Shown here: positions 8,509-19,610 of the stretch, one piece after another
Numbering within the stretch: the first letter of the stretch is position 1
How the letters are laid out: the number at the start of each line of letters is the position of its first letter
Assembly (NCBI GenBank): GCA_014529385.2
Contig: CM043963.1
Coordinates: forward strand, 73,263,912 to 73,327,911
DNA: 64,000 nucleotides
Direction of reading: 5' to 3'
From: Adiantum capillus-veneris
Taxonomy: Eukaryota > Streptophyta > Polypodiopsida > Polypodiales > Pteridaceae
Notes under the pieces: generated by a model
What the model saw: only the letters and a program-made list of their open reading frames with translations
The model's database searches: none
Told to the model about the DNA's origin: nothing
Translations under genes and position numbers: made by a program

Positions 8509-10382
8509 GCGTCACACTTCCTCGTCTGAGACTGTCTCATCACTGGATTTGATCTCACATGTTGTTGCATTCTCTTTGTTACCTCCTCTATCAATTGATC
8601 AGCTGTCGGCATCAAGGACGCCTGAGAATCTTTCTTGGTAGAGGGTTCGCTCTTAATCGATGAAGAGCCACTGGCTATTGAATCAGTATCCTCGGACACT
8701 TCCCCATATGCTTTGCAGTTGTCGACAAGATATAATGCTTCCCTCGTAACCTGCTGAAATGTGCTACAGGCCTTCAAGTGAAGGTCTTTTTTCAAGGTTT
8801 CATTCCTAAGTCCTTCAATGAAGAGCACAGAAAATCTCTCGTCCTGCGGTAATTCTGTTCTCGGGCATCTCTCAATGTATTGCTTGAATCTCAATGACGC
8901 TTCCTTCACTTTTTCATTCTCCCTTTGTTTAAAAGCATATATCTGCGATACAGTATTATGCTTTATACCCCGTTTTGAGAATTCTTCTGCGAACTCGCGC
9001 AATACATGTTCAATATTCAGAAAAATTTCAGGGTTTAAAGGTTGAAACCATGTTAAGGCCTTCCCTTCCAAGGTCAGCCCGAATCCCTCGTATTGAGTAT
9101 GGAAATCAGTGATTTGTTCCGCTCTTAAGACTTGCTTGAAAAGCGATACATGGGCATATGGATCCCCCGAGCCGCTATACTTCTTTGGCATGCACTTCGC
9201 TACTTGGGACGGTCTGATCCGTCTATGGTCTGCGGTCACTCTCATTGCTCCCATGTCCCGACTTAATGGTTCTCGTACATTAGGGAGGTCATAGGTTGCT
9301 CTCGTTGGCTCACCCGCCCCAAATCTACTACTAGGAGGCAAATGTGATGGGATGGCTGCGACTGTCGGACCTACAGCCGTATGTGTAGAGATAGGAACCG
9401 TACTACCTCGATTCGTAGCCATCGATTCTCTGGAATGTAACGTTCCCATGGGGCTTGGCATCGAATAATGAGGTCGACTGAAAGAATCAGCTACATGAGT
9501 CCTCCCTCCGCCTGTGGTTAACGGTTCTGGCACAACACTTGTAGGTGCTGTTCTAAGAGGGCTTGGAGTGACATAGTAATGGTGAAGTGGTTCCCCAAAA
9601 TACGTATAACCCTCCAATTCTTTTTTGTCGATTGCTGCATATCGTCTTCCATACTTGTCATATGCGGCAATTTTCATTTCCGCTCCCTCGGTGTAGGTGA
9701 AGACATAAAGTTTTTTCCGCTCAGTCATCTCCCCAACGTAGGGTTCCTCACATCTATAATAGAGATCTTGCTCTCCATTATTATACTTGTATAGCCCCAG
9801 GTAGACATTATCCGTGTTGATTCGCATCGTTTCGTTTTCTCGCCTTAATTTCACATTTGGTAAGTTCATTGTTGGAGCCCTTTCCTCATGTTCCTCGTCT
9901 ATTTTGGCTTTTGTGCCCATCAATCCCCACTTTTCTACAATGTTAGGATTTAGGACTACCAAATACATGATACCCTCCTCATCTAGGTACCTGTCTCCGC
10001 TATAGCTTACAGGCACCAAGTCCCTGAACTCGCTTGGTCTATCTTCTATTTTCACACAGTAGCGGTCCATACCGTCTTTGTATATCTTCGCACCTTGCTT
10101 GTTGTCATATTGATACTTGATGAACAATAGCTTTAGCGTGGCCGAGGGGTCCGATGGTCCTGCTGCCATGTTTTCTCTCTCGTTTAGTTTTATTTGCCCC
10201 AAGTGTTCTGCGAAGCTCTCTGAAGATCTCTCTGAAGAAGTATCGGAAATGACTTCTTCAAGGATCGGTTCCAATGGGCGTACTATCCTTTGGTTTACAC
10301 TCTCCTCTGTTGACGCGACACTCGTTTGATCCGCTAAATTTAGGTGTCTGGTGTTGATTTGTTTTCCCGATCTCAAAAACAT
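8436..10382 (-). CDS. Ty3/gypsy Gag, capsid part (element 1)
   Basis: About 648 codons starting with ATG at 10382 (MFLRSGK, a start style seen in plant gypsy Gags; element B starts MHLRSGR). The N-terminal half is an unknown acidic region with a Pro/Ser/Thr-rich linker. A retrotransposon Gag core lies near residues 390-550, with the hallmark W of ALTWFQPL and the FAEEFSKR...I..LKQ-type helices. The frame reaches the first zinc knuckle, then runs out of frame at a G-run. Gag would form the cytoplasmic virus-like particle. Confidence 0.85.
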   Translation of the reverse strand: MFLRSGKQINTRHLNLADQTSVASTEESVNQRIVRPLEPILEEVISDTSSERSSESFAEHLGQIKLNERENMAAGPSDPSATLKLLFIKYQYDNKQGAKIYKDGMDRYCVKIEDRPSEFRDLVPVSYSGDRYLDEEGIMYLVVLNPNIVEKWGLMGTKAKIDEEHEERAPTMNLPNVKLRRENETMRINTDNVYLGLYKYNNGEQDLYYRCEEPYVGEMTERKKLYVFTYTEGAEMKIAAYDKYGRRYAAIDKKELEGYTYFGEPLHHYYVTPSPLRTAPTSVVPEPLTTGGGRTHVADSFSRPHYSMPSPMGTLHSRESMATNRGSTVPISTHTAVGPTVAAIPSHLPPSSRFGAGEPTRATYDLPNVREPLSRDMGAMRVTADHRRIRPSQVAKCMPKKYSGSGDPYAHVSLFKQVLRAEQITDFHTQYEGFGLTLEGKALTWFQPLNPEIFLNIEHVLREFAEEFSKRGIKHNTVSQIYAFKQRENEKVKEASLRFKQYIERCPRTELPQDERFSVLFIEGLRNETLKKDLHLKACSTFQQVTREALYLVDNCKAYGEVSEDTDSIASGSSSIKSEPSTKKDSQASLMPTADQLIEEVTKRMQQHVRSNPVMRQSQTRKCDACGGIIRRHGAHNSLKLQLQVDEY

Positions 10383-11946
10383 GAAGAAAGTGGGATTTAC
10401 TCACCGAATCCAAACCTCTTACCTGGAGATGGAAAAATCTTTCAATTCCGGCTACTGCATGGGCTGTTACTTGACCGGTCTCTGCAAATGAATACACTCG
10501 ATAGCTATGACATCACTGTATCATTCCAACTGTTAGCAGATTCAACACTTCAAAATGATCTTAACACAATTTTGCTTGCAGATTATTGACAATAAGTCCA
10601 ATTTGAGTTTTGAAAACTCCTGGTATCTTTTGTAACCTAGGTTGATGATCAGGTCAAAAATGAGCTAGATCTGGGCCAGAGGTACACCGATCGCGATCGT
10701 ACTTCTGGGTCCAAATCAGATGAAACTTTACCAGCTTGTTCACTAGGCTATTTTAAGACTTCCTGCCAGACACTTTTGTATTTGGACTCAAAAAAGTCAA
10801 GTTTTTATCATTTCTTGGTTGGAAGTGCCTGTTTTTCCCAATTTTATCAATTTGACTTGATTTTGGTGTTTGTTTTGAGAAATGAAAGCTATTTGGGATT
10901 GTCTTGTGTACAGGCTATCCCTCTGTATGCTTTCTTCTCAGTTTTGATGTGTTTTGGTCTACTGAAAGTCAATTTCTATGCCAGATTAGCAGTTTTTGAC
11001 TTGGATCTGTATTCAGTGGTTTTGACCAATTTTTTGTGGTTTTTGACCCTAGGTCCTTTAGACTTTTATGTTTGTATACACTTGAGGATCCCACATATGA
11101 AATCTGGTCAAAATCTGGCACTTAGGTACACCGATCGCGATCGTAGTTCTGAGCCCAAATTAGACCAAATTTGGCATGCTTGTAGACACTGATGTTTTAA
11201 GTCTATCCCCCAAGTCTTTTTGCATTTGGATCACCAAAAGTCAAAATTTACAGTTTCTGGGTCTGTCAGGCTAGTTTTACCCGAGTGGCCTGATTTCCTT
11301 GATTTTTGATGTTTCAGGGTGTGGTTGCTTTAGACAAACTTGTTTAGAATCTTATCAGGAAGGCACATGTCAAATCTTGTCCAATTCTGGCACTGAGGTA
11401 CACCGATCGCGATCGTAGTACAGAGGCCAAATCTGATGAAATTTTGTCTGCTCCCTCTGACAAGTGTTTCCCAGTGTTTGGTGCTACCACTTTGTGATTT
11501 GAATCAATTTCAGCTCTGTTTGGTCAGATTTACAAAATTTCAGAGTCTTATGGCCTTTTTGCCAAAGTTATGGTTTTCTGGTTTCTCGACTCTAACTTTT
11601 ACCCCAAATCTGACTGGAATGTGATTTACTTATCCTACTCCTAAGTACAGAAATGAAACAACATAAGAAAATGAATCAAACAAAACAAACAGGATAAAAA
11701 ATGGATGATGGATCAGTACTCAATCGATACAAAGAAATTTGAAGAGAAAAATTGCTTGAAGCAACCTCACTCACAACTCCCTATATCTCTCAAGAGTAGA
11801 TCTAGCTAGTCCACCGACCCTAAACTCCACTAAGCTCTAAACCCCTGTCTAGATGCTTCACTGAAATGTAAATGGAATGGAAATTATCTTTTGGAACAAT
11901 AAGAAAACCCTGAATACGCACTCGGTCACTCATCACCTAAGATTCA
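10383..11946 (-). other. Long 5' leader of element 1 with degenerate internal repeats
   Basis: About 1.56 kb between the PBS and the gag ATG without a convincing ORF. It holds three diverged direct repeat units, each built around GGTACAC plus the 12-bp perfect palindrome CGATCGCGATCG (10688-10699, 11133-11144, 11404-11415), followed by a conserved 'ccaaat..gat.aaatt' block. Long leaders with repeats are known in plant gypsy elements; the palindrome is a feature I do not recognise. Confidence 0.6.
10688..11415. repeat. Three direct repeats carrying a 12-bp palindrome
   Basis: Copies of CGATCGCGATCG at 10688, 11133 and 11404, always preceded by GGTACAC, with similar flanks for roughly 60-80 bp (upstream 'tctgg..c' and downstream 'aaat'). 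A fourth copy, with GGTACAA, is at 12294-12305 inside the presumed 5' LTR. Spacings are 445, 271 and 890 bp, so these are not a tight tandem array. Confidence 0.8.
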
Positions 11947-11965
11947 TTCCCCGGCAGCGACGCCA
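11947..11965 (-). promoter_or_regulatory. Primer binding site of element 1 (tRNA-Asp-like)
   Basis: On the minus strand this reads TGGCGTCGCTGCCGGGGAA, differing at about two positions from the TGGCGCCGTTGCCGGGGA site complementary to plant tRNA-Asp that many gypsy elements use. It is followed, one base away at higher coordinates, by a sequence ending in CA on the minus strand, as expected for an LTR end. It fixes the position of the 5' LTR. Confidence 0.75.
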
Positions 11966-11966
11966 A

Positions 11967-12420
11967 TGTTTGCGGGTCGCCGCGACGGACGTCCATAGCA
12001 AAGCTCTCAAGCATCAACATAAAATTATCGATACAGGGGAAGCGACTCGGATGAGGCATGGAAACTCATTAGGTTGTCAATCCTAATGCAGTGAACTCGA
12101 AGAGATGCAACTACCAACTCTACAAGCAAATCAATCGCAAAGCAATCTGCCTATGTCCTTCTACACAGCTCTACAGTCATCACGCCCGTTCACCATGCAA
12201 ATCATATCAGAATCGCACGAAACTTGAAGGGAAGCTACAGGGGACTATAAAGAACATATCCTATCACTGTCACAGCATTCTGGAGAGGTACAACGATCGC
12301 GATCGTTCGTCCTAAAGTATGCAAAAACAGTAAACGAATGATCCTAAGGGGTCATTTTTAGGTCCCTAAAGCCTCTCCTAGGGTCAAAACAACATAAAAT
12401 ACGCATATAAACACTCAAAA
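11967..12420 (-). mobile_element. 5' LTR of element 1 (outer boundary not determined)
   Basis: The inner edge is set by the PBS: on the plus strand the LTR begins TGTTTGCGG at 11967. The outer edge cannot be placed, because the partner 3' LTR is not in the window; the end given is arbitrary. It includes a CG-rich stretch near 11975-11990 and the fourth copy of the 12-bp palindrome. Confidence 0.45.
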
Positions 12421-12803
12421 CAGCGATTTAAGGCCTAGACGGATGTGTCTGAAAGCTTCACCGAATCTTGAATGCTTACACTTGAATGGAAGAGCAGAGT
12501 AAGAGGAACACAATGCAAGCAACAAAACTGAATTTGGATTACCGTAGCCGCAATGGCGAAGATTACAAGTTTGAACAAGAAGGAGCTCTCTTTCGTACGT
12601 TGTCTTCTCAGTTTTTCCTCCAAAAAGATTATCCAAAACTTACAGAAAATGACCTTTATAGATTAGGTCTTTGCAAAAATGGCTTGTCCGGCCATAAGCT
12701 CCTAATCTTAAAACTGGCTCTCTAATATACAATTGCTCCCAAAAGAATAATCATACATCCTTGAAAATTTCCCGGCTTAGAGATGCTTCTTTACAAAAGA
12801 ATT

Positions 12804-14194
12804 TTACAATGGCCATGGCCGCCTGTTGCTTCTTCTGCCAAACAGCATTGAGTAGCTTCTTCCCCCACTTCTAGAAGCTCTTTTTGATGGTCCTTCATCA
12901 GCATTCTCACATCTGTGCTTCTCTTCTACAATAGCCTCATTTTGTTGGCATTTTGTAATGTGGGAATGCACTAACAATGAGTCGATTGGATCATTCCATC
13001 CTGTTTCTAGACGTATGCAAGCACCTGCTTCATGTAGAATCTCTTTTGTAAGATTTCCCCTTTTAGCTAATTGCATGACATTTGGTCAAAGTTTACCATG
13101 ATGGTCACTCACCTATTCGTCACTAAGATGCTCAATTGTTACTCCATAAGTAGCTGCCTCAACTGAAGAGGTGGCATAGTTAGTTGCCATATCTTCAACT
13201 AAGGTTTGCATTCCCCCCTTCCCAAACTTAGTTCTCAAGGGTAGACCTATCTCTCTTAAGTGAATTTTATAATCCTTAAAAATACAACATCTTTTGTCAA
13301 AGCATCACTAAAACCATCACAATCCCTTCTTACATGGTCTGTACTATCACACCAAATAGATCTATTAACAATGCTTTCTTTGGGTTGTTGTCTTTGCCTA
13401 GGAAGTGGCCCTGATGGTTGGCCTTTTTCTTCAAGCTTTGCAAGCTTCACCTTCAAGTCACACATTCCCTTCACAAGCTCATCTAGCATGGACTCATCAA
13501 ACTTAGGAGCAATAAATGTAGGGTTTACCATTTTGTCAGAAGTTGAGGTGGAAGGACTTGTAGTGTTTACTACCATCTTGTCCCTTCTTCTTTGTCATTT
13601 GGCAAGCAGTGAAACAGCACCTTCAACCTCATTCCACTCGGTTTTTAGTCCTTGCTCAGCATCTTTATCTTCAAGAAGAAGCTCCTATTTTTCTTGAAAC
13701 TCTTTACCTACAGCTCGTAAGAAAAGATATGTCTTCTTTGCATCTAGTGTGGCCCTTTCTATCCTAGTGAGTTGTGCATAGCGCCGCTCAAATTCCCTAA
13801 GTAGCTCCATTATTGATAGTCCTTGCTTTGGCTTGACTACCCATTCTAAGAATGTCCTTTTGGTCACTCTCTTAGAGTCCTCCATGAAATATTCCTCCTT
13901 TAAAGCTACTTTGAGTTCTTCCCAGTTTCTCCCATGCCCATCTTTAATTCCCCTAACATGTTCCCTAATTTCTGGAGCAACAACTAGCTCAAAGATTTGA
14001 ATCATCTCACCTTCTAGCACGTGATGCAACTCCATCTCCTTCACATACTCGCGTAAGTACTTGGTTACATCTTTGCCATTGAATTGATCCATTCTCTTGA
14101 TGACCGCTTGTATGGCTTTGGTTGGTGAAATCTCCCTTCTTTCACTGGCATGTTGTTGTTGCATGAACATTGCAAATGCTTGAAACATTTGCAT
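12804..14194 (-). pseudogene. Decayed Ty3/gypsy Gag remnant
   Basis: Read on the minus strand from ATG at 14194: a Gag-like segment (13685-14194; RMDQFNGKDVTKYLREY, W in NWEELKVALKEEYF, LREFERRYAQL), then a frame-shifted continuation (13256-13576) with coiled-coil-like residues and an imperfect zinc knuckle (WCDSTDHVRRDC), then a last segment (12804-13076). Several stops and frame changes separate the parts. It belongs to a different family from element 1. No protease or RT follows, and no LTR was recognised around it. Confidence 0.7.
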
Positions 14195-14616
14195 TGTTGC
14201 TGGGTCAAAATATATACCTGTTGCTCAACATGATCACCCATGGTTACCCAAAAACTCTCACCCTGGCAGATTCACGGCAGGTTCACCAAAAATATGTCAA
14301 GAAATTTATGATATTGCCAGTTCCAGTTTTTTGTGATAGAAACTTGGACTCAATTTTGGGCCCTGTAAGAAACGCCAACTCAGCATAGAGAGAGGTAATT
14401 ATAAAAAATGCAAAGGTTTTTTTTGGAATTCTATTTCTCATAGTACATATATAAAAGTTTGCTCAATCACTTAAATGCATGCTCGTACAAAATGCTTTTC
14501 AAGAGCCCAACTTAAGTGTACACAAAAATCCATGTTTGTGAATCTTAATGAGTGATGTGATGTGCAATGAGAGAAAACACATAAGAGTTGTTTTCAAAAT
14601 ACAAAAATACTACCAC

Positions 14617-14891
14617 GGATGCATGCAAAACGTCCAAAAATCATAGGATAGCTCTTTAAGACACTGAAATCTGACGTCTCTAGCTCAAGATATAGCATTT
14701 TTAAGCCTAGGGCCTCATGAGGTCATTACCAAGCGAATAGAGGCCCTTGAGACCCCCTCAAGGGCCTCTATTCGCTTGGTAATGACCTCATGAGGCCCTA
14801 AGCTTTAAAATGCTATATCTTGAGCTAGAGACGTCATATTTCAGCGTTTTAAACAGTTATCCTAAAGTTTTTGGACGTTTCGGATGCATCC
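14617..14891. repeat. Large foldback hairpin, arms about 135 bp
   Basis: The sequence left of about 14752 is repeated in inverse orientation right of 14756, with a 5-base loop. The inner 42 bp on each side are perfectly complementary, and pairing continues with scattered mismatches to the outer ends (GGATGCAT...ATGCATCC). There is no coding potential. It could be a foldback-type MITE or a source of a long hairpin RNA. No flanking TSD was identified. Confidence 0.85.
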
Positions 14892-14930
14892 ATGGGATTA
14901 AAAAATGCTATATCTTAATCCTAGGGGCTC

Positions 14931-15007
14931 ATGAGGTCAGAACCAAGAGAATAGAGGTCCCAGAGACCCCTCAAGGGCCTCTATTTGCTTGGTTCTGACT
15001 CCTTCAT
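14931..15007. repeat. Second, smaller hairpin homologous to the first
   Basis: Arms of about 33 bp with a few mismatches around an ACCCC-like loop. The left arm (CTCATGAGGTCAGAACCAAG...) matches the inner stem of the neighbouring large hairpin, so this is a diverged duplicate directly next to it. Confidence 0.75.
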
Positions 15008-15090
15008 AGTCTTAAATAGTACTTATCAATCACTATCAAGTACAATCTGTTCAAATTTAAATTGCAAGTACTTCATAAAAAGGTGATTGA

Positions 15091-15209
15091 TACTTGTGCG
15101 ACATGCACAAGTACAAGTACTTCACTTTATAGGATAGCAACAGCGGGTCATAAAAAGGCGTTCGACACTTGTGCAAAATGTCATTATCAAACGCCTTACT
15201 TTTTTTATG
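15091..15209. repeat. Two short inverted repeats
   Basis: 15091-15113 has perfect 9-bp arms (TACTTGTGC / GCACAAGTA) around 5 bases. 15149-15209 has CATAAAAAGGCGTT paired with AACGCCTTAC...TTTATG. They continue the cluster of hairpins from 14.6 kb. Confidence 0.55.
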
Positions 15210-16120
15210 ATAGTGACAATTTCACCAAAATGGTTTCCATGGACATTTTCAAAATGAGAAAAAAGGTTTTTTCAACGTAACATTAGCCTTCTTCCTATTG
15301 GCTAAGGAGCATTCTCTCACTAGAGCTAAAAGGCCCAAAAATGAGTCCATTTCTTTCCTAATGTGTGGACAGACTGGGTTCCCCAGTATTTTGATTCTAT
15401 CTTCTCAACCGTGGCTTCAAATAAAAAAAGTATTAATAGGGGCAAAAAATTCAGCTCATTAGATACTACACTCCAATTTTATATACTTTTTCCAATTCGG
15501 ATTGGAACCTTGCATTATAAAATCATTAAAATAGGGTGCAGTTTTGGTAGCAAAAATCTTCTTATGGTCCCCTTAGCGTAGACTATCGTTTGATTCCAAT
15601 GGACACCTCATGCAATATAAAAGCATGACATTGCTCCTTAACAAAGTTTTGTAATCATGCTTGCAATAATGCATTAAAATATCTGTATCTTTGAGAATCG
15701 TGTAAGCTAGTGTCCCACTAGGATTTGATTCCTTCCTAGTAGCTATTAAAAAAAAATATGAAAAATATAAAAACTACATAGAATATATATATATATTGAA
15801 AGTTACCTTAAATATAAGATCTAACTAGGGTGTGAGATAATAATGAGATAGTAGAGAGAAAGAACCAATTCTTTTTGTCTCTAGTTAAAGAGGTGGAGCT
15901 ATTGATGCTTTTCCCATAGTATTTTTTGACGGTAAAGTAAGAATATGTTACCCTTGAGATAAATAATAGGATGAGATAGAAAGCTTATTATTATACTTAG
16001 ATATGCATATGTACATTATAGGAAATATACTTATGTATCTAAAAAGTCACAAGATGGATCTTGTAGCATTCGTTCTTACTATGTACGTATCACAGCATGA
16101 CAACGTAGGATGGAATCGAC
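15210..16120. other. No recognisable feature
   Basis: AT-rich non-coding sequence with a short TA run near 15785-15800. No gene, repeat family or element end was recognised. Confidence 0.4.
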
Positions 16121-16129
16121 ACAAGTTGT

Positions 16130-16410
16130 CTGACAGACTTTAATAGCTAACGAGGCTAGATGAATTGCGACTAAAAGTTGTTGCAACAATCTATGCACAA
16201 AAACAAAAAATGAAATAATTTCATAACCAACCGATGATAAATAAGGAGTTTCAAAAGGACCTTGAAGCAACACTCCAATAAATTAAAAAAGTGAGGTAAT
16301 GGCCCATTTGTGATCAACAACATATCATCTAGAGGTGCCGTACAACTTGTGACATTAGAGGGAGAGGAGATGCCTAATTTGATCAATGGTTGCAGATTAA
16401 AGAAATACCA
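16130..16410 (+). pseudogene. Integrase C-terminal remnant related to element 1
   Basis: Plus-strand translation around 16301-16409 gives GPFVINNISSRGAVQLVTLE followed by EEMPN...GCRLKKY, which matches the integrase C-terminus of element 1 (GPYVIHDISSSGAIKLATLE...). Upstream, out of frame, IYAQKQKMK and related pieces also match. It is a short, decayed, opposite-strand relative of element 1 without other domains around it. Confidence 0.75.
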
Positions 16411-16786
16411 TATGAAGAAAGTGTTAGACTTACACTACTATGCTGCTTCACAGGTCTAGGATATACTTATACGGCTAGTATGTCTCCAGGCTGGACACCC
16501 ATAGTCTAGGTTGTACTTGGTCCGATCACGCGAGTTTGGGACTAGCCGCCCACTTTGTCTGGGTACCCTCATATATTTTCATGTATCATTTTTCTATTGG
16601 GTCGTGGGGATTTTTATTAGGGCTTGCCCTACCTCCCCTTGGGCACCTATTATGGGGCCAGGGGGATACCCACTTTCACAACTCTCATCTCACTGAGATC
16701 ATACTGATTGTAATGAAGGTCTTCTGCTCATGGTAGTCATGGGGAGTTGATTGCCCCCTCTTCCTACACATAGAATTTTGGTGTCT

Positions 16787-16911
<125 letters not shown>

Positions 16912-17589
16912 TCTAACATGATATCAACAGCTTCAGCTTTCCATGGTCGGGGTGCTTCCAACATCAGCCTTCTCTCCCAAGGGCTGAATCAGCAAACATT
17001 TTTGCATCAGCCAGAATTTGGAGCTTTTCTATCACGGAGAAACCATTCTCCACCTGCATTTTGCTTTTGCATGGTGATCACCAAATCTGGCACCTAGAGC
17101 TGGCCTTCTCAAGCTCTTTCCTTGTTGAAAACCCCTCCCTCCATGAGCATTTTTGTCTATCATATGTGTTTTTGGAATATGCTATGTTTTTGGACAGCAA
17201 GGCAGTGTTTACTGCAAAGAGGGGGGCCGCTAGGCCTTTCCCTCTCTACACATCTTGCCTACATCATCGGCTTGGTATCCAGTGCCTTGCCAACTTGTAT
17301 CCTGTTTGTTTACAGCAATTTTTAGCCATTATGCACTACTGTTTTCTCTGTCTACAGCCCATCAAGGGCAGCCACTTTGATTCACCACTCTCACACCTAC
17401 ACCCTCTGCACTGCTCTAGACTGCCAAAAGCGTATGAGCACACTGAACATTGCTAGATAGTAGCATTTTCATCACCTTGTAGTTGTATTTTTGGGTGGAT
17501 AGCAGCCTCTTGGCTTGTATTTTTCATAGAGAATGAAGTTACCTCCTGCAAGGACACCATCCGGTGGTGGCCCATGCGGTCTCTTAGTG

Positions 17590-18062
17590 ACTGCTACTAC
17601 AGTACACAAAATCTTTGACATCGGCTTGATCATCTATGGTCGTACAATCCTTGGGACATCCATTCATTCCAGCCTTTCTTTGCACACTCCAGAGAGGATG
17701 GTGACTCGTAGTTTGCTATGGACACACCTATGCACTCATCAAAGGAGTTCAAACATGATATGGCCATGCTCATGGCATATGGGATTCTGACATTCCTAGA
17801 TAAGACACCACCATCTTTGGTGGACAGACACTTACCACTTGACCTCAACACGTCGGATCACTTGCTTACTTAGGAGCATCTACATGGACTTAGGGAGAGG
17901 ATCTTGGATCTCTTCTTGGACAGGTTCATTGCTTGGATCTACAGACTAGAGTGGGACTTTAGTGCTTTGGACTTTCTTGGAGAGTTTACCCATGCGATGC
18001 AGGAGATCAAGCATCATTATGCAACTACATTCGGAGTCCGTCAGGAAGACAATGGGGTCTAG
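17590..18062 (+). pseudogene. Unidentified decayed coding-like stretch
   Basis: One plus-strand frame reads through most of this region with only three stops and protein-like composition (…HSSKEFKHDMAMLMAYGILT…; ERILDLFLDRFIAWIYRLEW; DFLGEFTHAMQEIKHHYATT). It looks like a degenerate piece of a larger ORF, perhaps the N-terminal part of a retroelement Gag, but I do not recognise it. No domain motif is visible. Confidence 0.4.
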
Positions 18063-19380
18063 GAGGGCCTCTTTATTTGGCAGTTTAAGGAATTCAAACC
18101 TTTAGTATCAATTAAGTAATCAAGGGTATCTTTTGACTTCAAACAGGCAAAACGGTTAGTTTATTTGAATTCAAAGTTTCCCCCCAAAATGGAATTTAAA
18201 ATCTAGCGGGTAAAACCATATCATGTAGCATATCTATGAAAGAGCTCAACGTGTAGATTGCACATCTATGGTCTCCACTCAAATTGGAGATCATATGTGG
18301 GAGTTATGGAAGGTGATTATGATTTTTCACCTCCTTTTTTGGGGGAAAAGTGCATCGTTTGACCACTCTTACACATCTCTTACACACCCACCATTCTTGC
18401 ACACATGGCATACACCTATTTGTCAAAAATTTAATCACCTCCATAAGCTCATGGCAAATAAAGAGTCCCTCATACACCCCATCCTCTTCCTAATTCACCT
18501 GGAGCTTGGCTTGGATGGTAGTGCAATTTCTCTTCTACACTCCTGATCATTTGGATTTCTACCTTCAAAGCTGCTTACACTCACCCTTGCTAACCTTACA
18601 AACTTATCCCCCAACCTAGCAATAGGCCACTCCCAAATTGTTCACATTCAAAGCCACACCTAGATGCAGTTTGGTGGTGTTGGTAGCAAGGATTCTGTTT
18701 TGGTTGACACTAGAGGATTGGAGGTAGGAAATACAGGCAAGACGGTGCACATAGATTGGTCTAGCCTTTCCTCTTCTCAGAGGTTCTTCAAAGTGTAGAC
18801 TTCTCATCTTGGCTTCCCTTCTTCATACAAGATGATCACGGTGCAGACAGCTTGGTCTGACCACACCTTTTCTCAGAGGCCCTTCACAATGCATACATAT
18901 ATGCTTGGCATAAAACAGTCTTAAGTAAATATGATGCCATAAGATAACATAAGCTTAAATAGGGAACATAAAAATTTTCAAAATGAAATTTGTAGGTATG
19001 AATGACACATGATGTTACACAATTCACTCATTTGCAAAAAAAACCTTTCCATTGAGCTACACTACGGTATATGAAAACAAATGAGAAATTATCGTCCACA
19101 TATCAAACCACTAGTCATCATGTCCATGTAGCCACCTTCATATTGATATATCAAAGTAGATAAGAAGCCCTCTAAAATACATTGGAAACCTCTTTGAACA
19201 TGATTATCATATACTCATTAAAGATTTAATTGTATGATTTGATTGGACAGTTTTTTTTCAAACTAAACCCTTAATGTACACAATCACAAGATCATACACA
19301 TATCTCAAAGTGTTCATTTCTTACATCAATGTGTAAAAGTACATATAAATTAATATTTATAATAAGAAAAAAATCAAACA
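18063..19380. other. No recognisable feature
   Basis: Non-coding AT-rich sequence with frequent short repeats of 'tcttctcag' type near 18770-18890. No gene or element end was seen. Confidence 0.35.
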
Positions 19381-19381
19381 T

Positions 19382-19610
19382 TCTTCAAGTCTCCTTAGAG
19401 TAGGATGCACTTGGAATCAATCCCTTATAGAAAACCAAAACATCATACTTTCTTCAAGTCTCCTTAGAGGAGGATGCACTTGGACTCAAATGCTTTCATG
19501 AAACCAAAACATCACAACTTATTCAAGTCTCCTAAGAGTAGGATGCACTTGAAAATTAACATTGAAAGTTCAAGTCTCCTTAGAGTAGGATGCCCTTGGA
19601 AACAATCCAC
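19382..19610. repeat. Four-copy short tandem repeat, period about 69 bp
   Basis: The phrase CAAGTCTCCTTAGAGTAGGA recurs at 19386, 19455, 19524 and 19571 with minor changes, giving spacings of 69, 69 and 47 bp. Between the copies, 'accaaaacatca' is also repeated. The last unit is shortened. Confidence 0.85.

Noticed and set aside
8485-8515. Programmed -1 frameshift at the G6 run between gag parts
   Set aside because: The zero-frame codons are GGG GGG preceded by C, which is not a canonical X XXY YYZ site. A one-G loss in a homopolymer explains it better.
11947-11965. A tRNA gene fragment
   Set aside because: Only the 3' terminal 19 bases match, directly next to an LTR-like CA end, as expected for a primer binding site.
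14617-15209. CRISPR-like array or tRNA cluster at the inverted repeats
   Set aside because: There are no equal-length repeats with unique spacers and no cloverleaf consensus; these are hairpins.
17061-17456. 131-codon plus-strand ORF
   Set aside because: Composition is like that of the other frames, the ends do not correspond to any element, and no domain is visible. The coding-like stretch starts later, near 17590.
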